Assembly (NCBI RefSeq): GCF_002903165.1
Contig: NZ_PPSK01000002.1
Span: 186,001-250,000 of the forward strand
Source of the DNA: Halopseudomonas oceani
GTDB taxonomy: Bacteria > Pseudomonadota > Gammaproteobacteria > Pseudomonadales > Pseudomonadaceae
Length of the DNA: 64,000 nt
Reading direction: 5' to 3'
Shown here: positions 61,109 through 64,000 of the stretch, in pieces
How the letters are laid out: every line of letters begins with the position of its first letter
Position numbering within the stretch: position 1 is the stretch's first letter
Notes under the pieces: model-generated
The model's input: only the letters and a program-made list of their open reading frames with translations
What the model was told of the DNA's origin: nothing
The model's database searches: none
Made by a program: the position numbers and the translations under genes

Positions 61109-61160
61109 TTCGGATCGCCGCTCGGTCCGCGCCGGGCGGTTTTCCTGTCAGGATATCTCC

Positions 61161-61634
61161 ATGCAGACCACCCATATCGACTGCAGTGTCGTGAAAACTG
61201 CCGAGATCATCGGCGAATGGTGGTCGCTGCTCATTCTGCGCAATGCCTTTCATGGCATGCGTACCTTTGATGCCTTCCAGCGCCAGCTGGACATCTCCAG
61301 CAGTGTGCTGAGTACCCGGTTGAAGAAACTCACTGCCGCAGGCGTGCTGCAGAAAGTCCCGTCCGCCGCCGATGGACGATCCTTCGAGTACCGTCTTACG
61401 CCTGCCGGTATGGACCTGTATCCCGTTATCATCAGCCTCATGCAGTGGGGTGAGAAATGGCGCCCCAACGGCCGTGGTGACCGGATGCTGCTGCTTGAGA
61501 AACGCTCTGGACGCCCCATTCTCGGCGCTGAAGTGCTATCGGCCGATGGTCGGCCGTTGAAAGCATGGGAAGTTGAGGTCCAGGCGGGGCCGGGTGCTGA
61601 TGAATACGTGCGCGAACTGGTCGGCGATACCTGA
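61161..61634 (+). CDS. HxlR-family transcriptional regulator
   Basis: 157 residues with a MarR-like winged helix. The pattern CSVVKTAEIIGEWWSLLILRNAFHGMRTFDAFQRQLDISSSVLSTRLKKLTAAGVL is diagnostic. HxlR proteins commonly sense quinones, aldehydes or redox stress and control neighbouring oxidoreductases. Only one Cys (Cys8) is visible in the N-terminal domain, in the position used by YodB/HypR-type redox sensors. The ATG has AGGATAT upstream. Regulation of the flavin reductase is inferred from adjacency. Confidence 0.9.
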   Translation: MQTTHIDCSVVKTAEIIGEWWSLLILRNAFHGMRTFDAFQRQLDISSSVLSTRLKKLTAAGVLQKVPSAADGRSFEYRLTPAGMDLYPVIISLMQWGEKWRPNGRGDRMLLLEKRSGRPILGAEVLSADGRPLKAWEVEVQAGPGADEYVRELVGDT

Positions 61635-61745
61635 TTCGGTCACGAATCCGCTGTTTCGGGGTAGGCATATCGTTTCACTTCGGTATCATTTGCCGACGCT
61701 CCGCGCACTGCGCGGCCTCCTCATGGCTACAGGGACGGTTATTGA

Positions 61746-63083
61746 ATGAAAGTTACCTCACTGCTTGCGCTGGGTCTGACCGGCGCCTTGCTCTCTACAC
61801 CGCTGCAGGCGGTTACTGAATACGAAAAGAAAGGCGATCTGCGTGCCCAGATCACCCAGTGGATCAGTCAGGCGCTCAATGGCGATGCCGAAGCCCAACG
61901 GGAGCTCGCGCAGCGATACTACGATGGTGAGGGCGTCGAGCAGGACTACGCCAAGGCCTTCGAGCTGTACAGCGAAGCAGCTGCTCAGGGCGATGCCGAG
62001 GCTGAGTTCTCTGTTGCCTACATGTATGACATGGGCCAGGGCGTCGAGCTGGACGATCTCAAGGCCATCGAGTACTACACGCGCTCCGCTGAGCAGGGCA
62101 ATGCGGCGGCGCAGTTCAACCTCGCGCTGATGTATGACGAAGGCGAAGGCGTACCAGTGGATGACCTCAAGGCCATCGACTGGTACTTGCGCGCCGCCGA
62201 GCAGGGTCACGCCGACGCGCAATACAATCTGGCGTTGATGTACGACGTGGGTGAGGGTGTGCCGGCCAACGACCGCAAAGCCGCCGAGTACTACCTGATG
62301 GCGGCGCAGCAGGGCCATGCCGACGCCCAGTACAACCTGGCGCTGCTGTATGACAGTGGCGAAGGCGTGCCGCTGGACGATCGTGAGGCCATCCGTTGGT
62401 ACACCGCAGCTGCCGAGCAGGGTGACGCGGCAGCGCAATACAACCTGGCGATTATGTATGACGAGGGTGAAGGTGTGCCGGTCGATGACCGTCGTGCCAT
62501 CGAGTGGTACCGCAAGGCCGCAGAGCAGGGCCACAAGGATGCCCAGTACAACCTCGCATTGATGTACGACGAAGGTGAAGGCACCAAGGTGGATGACGCC
62601 GAGGCGATCAACTGGTACTCCTTCGCAGCCGAACAGGGCCATGCCAAGGCCCAGTACAACCTCGCGCTGATGTACGACGAGGGTGAAGGCACCGCCGAAG
62701 ACAATCAGGCTGCGATCAAGTGGTACACCGCTGCCGCCGAGCAGGGTGAGCGCAATGCCCAATACAACCTGGCTATCATGTATGACGAGGGTGAGGGCAC
62801 GCCAGAGGACAACCTCGAGGCGATCAAGTGGTATGGCGCTGCAGCCAGTCAGGGTGAGCCCAGTGCGATGTTCAACCTGGCGATCATGTATATGAACGGT
62901 GAGGGTATACGCACCAACAACGCGATGGCCTACATGCTGTTCGCGCTCAGTGCCGGGCAGGGGCTGGAAGGCGCCCGCGAGGCGCGTGATGTGGTGGCCG
63001 ATGAGCTTAGCGCCAGTCAGCTCAAGAAGGCTCAGCGCGCGGCCGCTGAATGGTCGGTAGGTGACCCACTGCCTGTTCTCTGA
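61746..63083 (+). CDS. Sel1-repeat (TPR-like) periplasmic protein
   Basis: 445 residues with a signal peptide (cleavage about residue 23 after LQA). Ten consecutive 36-residue Sel1 repeats occupy about residues 45-405 (consensus AQYNLALMYDEGEGVPxDDxxAI.WYxxAAEQG), followed by a short helical tail. Sel1 solenoids mediate protein-protein contacts. The middle repeats (third to ninth) are nearly identical, also at DNA level, so copy number may vary by recombination. Partner unknown. Confidence 0.93.
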   Translation: MKVTSLLALGLTGALLSTPLQAVTEYEKKGDLRAQITQWISQALNGDAEAQRELAQRYYDGEGVEQDYAKAFELYSEAAAQGDAEAEFSVAYMYDMGQGVELDDLKAIEYYTRSAEQGNAAAQFNLALMYDEGEGVPVDDLKAIDWYLRAAEQGHADAQYNLALMYDVGEGVPANDRKAAEYYLMAAQQGHADAQYNLALLYDSGEGVPLDDREAIRWYTAAAEQGDAAAQYNLAIMYDEGEGVPVDDRRAIEWYRKAAEQGHKDAQYNLALMYDEGEGTKVDDAEAINWYSFAAEQGHAKAQYNLALMYDEGEGTAEDNQAAIKWYTAAAEQGERNAQYNLAIMYDEGEGTPEDNLEAIKWYGAAASQGEPSAMFNLAIMYMNGEGIRTNNAMAYMLFALSAGQGLEGAREARDVVADELSASQLKKAQRAAAEWSVGDPLPVL

Positions 63084-63259
63084 GTGCGGTAGCTTCTGTC
63101 TTATTCATGCTGTGAATAAGCTTTATCAGTGTGGCGGGGGTCCATTCCGGGCGCAATTTGCGTACTGTATCGGTCCCCGCAGAACGGCCAGTCGGCCGCC
63201 TTTGCATACCGAACAGTCTTTGTACTTCATCTTGCTCACATTATCCGGAGGTAGCTGAC

Positions 63260-64000
63260 ATGGCTGCGTTTGAAGATATCAAGAAGGTTGGCGTTATCGG
63301 CGCTGGCACCATGGGTCGCGGCATCGTGATGAACTTCGTCAATGCTGGCTACCCGGTCACCTGGTTGGACGTCAACGGCGAGATGCTGGAGAAGGGGCTG
63401 GTTGAAATCGCTGCGGTCTACAAGCGCTCGGTTGCCCAAGAGCGTTTTGACGACGCCGAAGCACAGGCTCGTGTCGCCCGCATCAGCACCACTCAGGACT
63501 ACGCAGACCTGGCTGACATGGACCTGGTGGTTGAGGCTGTCTATGAAAACATGGATCTGAAGAAGAAGATCTTTGCCGAACTGGACAAGGCGGTTAAGCC
63601 GTCCGCGATTCTGGCCACCAACACCTCTTACCTGGATATCGACGAAATCGCTTCTGCGACCCAGCGTCCGACTCAGGTTCTGGGCCTGCACTTCTTCAGC
63701 CCTGCACACATCATGAAGCTGCTGGAAGTCGTTCGCGGCAAGGCAACTGCTCAGGACGTTATGGACGCCTGTCTGGCCGTTGGCAAGAAGATTGGCAAGG
63801 AAGCGGTTCTGGCTGGCAACTGCCACGGCTTCATCGGTAACCGCATGCTGGAGAAGTACTCTCGCCAGTCTCGCGAAGTTGTGCTGGAAGGCTCCACTCC
63901 GTGGGAAGTTGACCAAGCGCTGCAGGGCTTCGGTATGGCTATGGGCCCGTACCGCATGTACGACGTGGTTGGTGTCGACCTGGGCTGGCGTTCCCGTCAG
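63260..64000 (+). CDS. 3-hydroxyacyl-CoA dehydrogenase, N-terminal part (runs off the window)
   Basis: 247 codons are visible. The NAD-binding motif IKKVGVIGAGTMGRGIVMNFVNAG starts at residue 7. LVVEAVYENMDLKKKIFAEL, ILATNTSYLDIDEIA and LGLHFFSPAHIMKLLEVVRG with catalytic His follow, then AGNCHGFIGNRML. It oxidises 3-hydroxyacyl-CoA in beta-oxidation. There is no N-terminal crotonase domain, unlike FadB/FadJ. GGAGG precedes the ATG; it is open at the right edge, so the C-terminal architecture is unknown. A dyad (63100-63107 with 63113-63120) lies in the upstream gap. Confidence 0.9.
   Translation, partial: MAAFEDIKKVGVIGAGTMGRGIVMNFVNAGYPVTWLDVNGEMLEKGLVEIAAVYKRSVAQERFDDAEAQARVARISTTQDYADLADMDLVVEAVYENMDLKKKIFAELDKAVKPSAILATNTSYLDIDEIASATQRPTQVLGLHFFSPAHIMKLLEVVRGKATAQDVMDACLAVGKKIGKEAVLAGNCHGFIGNRMLEKYSRQSREVVLEGSTPWEVDQALQGFGMAMGPYRMYDVVGVDLGWRSRQ

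Overview
The window is a chromosomal segment of a Pseudomonadaceae-type gammaproteobacterium with about 60% GC by eye. Gene content and local order match Pseudomonas: nadC / DUF1631 / ampD-ampE / chemoreceptor; panE / GGDEF response regulator / yajQ / mscS / ampG / DUF481 / SDR / fxsA / groES-groEL; and an Rsm-type sRNA / fdxA / mutS / cinA / recA / recX / LOG. As I remember the P. aeruginosa map, these are three distant blocks. Their adjacency here suggests a rearranged, smaller-genome relative, possibly the Halopseudomonas lineage; that placement is inference.

Layout. 1-4054: the start of a CsgG-like lipoprotein, a flavoprotein, an HDAC-family deacetylase, tesB and a HAD phosphatase. 4089-16848: nadC, a Na+/alanine symporter, a 159-bp MITE-like element, DUF1631, ampDE, a chemoreceptor, a cobalamin adenosyltransferase, panE, a response regulator with a degenerate GGDEF domain, yajQ and mscS. 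16907-23417: ampG, an alkyltransferase-like protein, DUF481, an SDR, fxsA and groESL behind a sigma-32 promoter. 23561-32696: an accessory cluster built around pyridoxal phosphate (PLP). It has a divergent MocR/PdxR-type regulator with an MFS exporter, facing a six-gene run of BenE-like permease, YggS-like PLP protein, class I glutamine amidotransferase, pyridoxal kinase, class III aminotransferase and SHMT. It sits at the break between the groEL block and the rsmZ-fdxA block.

32697-41966: a GacA-box-driven RsmZ-like sRNA, a heptamer tandem array, fdxA, mutS, cinA, LexA-controlled recA-recX, a LOG protein, a small secreted protein, a DTW protein and a DMT exporter. 42146-49915: a linked CrbR-CrbS-type two-component pair, azlCD, an MFS exporter and a membrane hydrolase. 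49994-56431: a crotonase, tRNA-Ser(GGA), a 750-bp gene-free stretch, then an ANR-box-driven arginine deiminase operon in which a YfcC-family carrier takes the place of ArcD. 56619-64000: a lactone oxidase with a DSD1-type PLP enzyme, an unknown Cys-rich membrane protein, a PA1024-type flavin quinone reductase with an HxlR regulator and a long upstream palindrome, a ten-repeat Sel1 protein, and the start of a 3-hydroxyacyl-CoA dehydrogenase.

Functional themes are peptidoglycan recycling (ampD, ampE, ampG), c-di-GMP reception (yajQ and the degenerate GGDEF protein), Gac/Rsm control, SOS repair, anaerobic arginine use and B6/PLP homeostasis. The PLP cluster is the best candidate for an undescribed system. 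It may be a B6 salvage operon or a defence against PLP antagonists.
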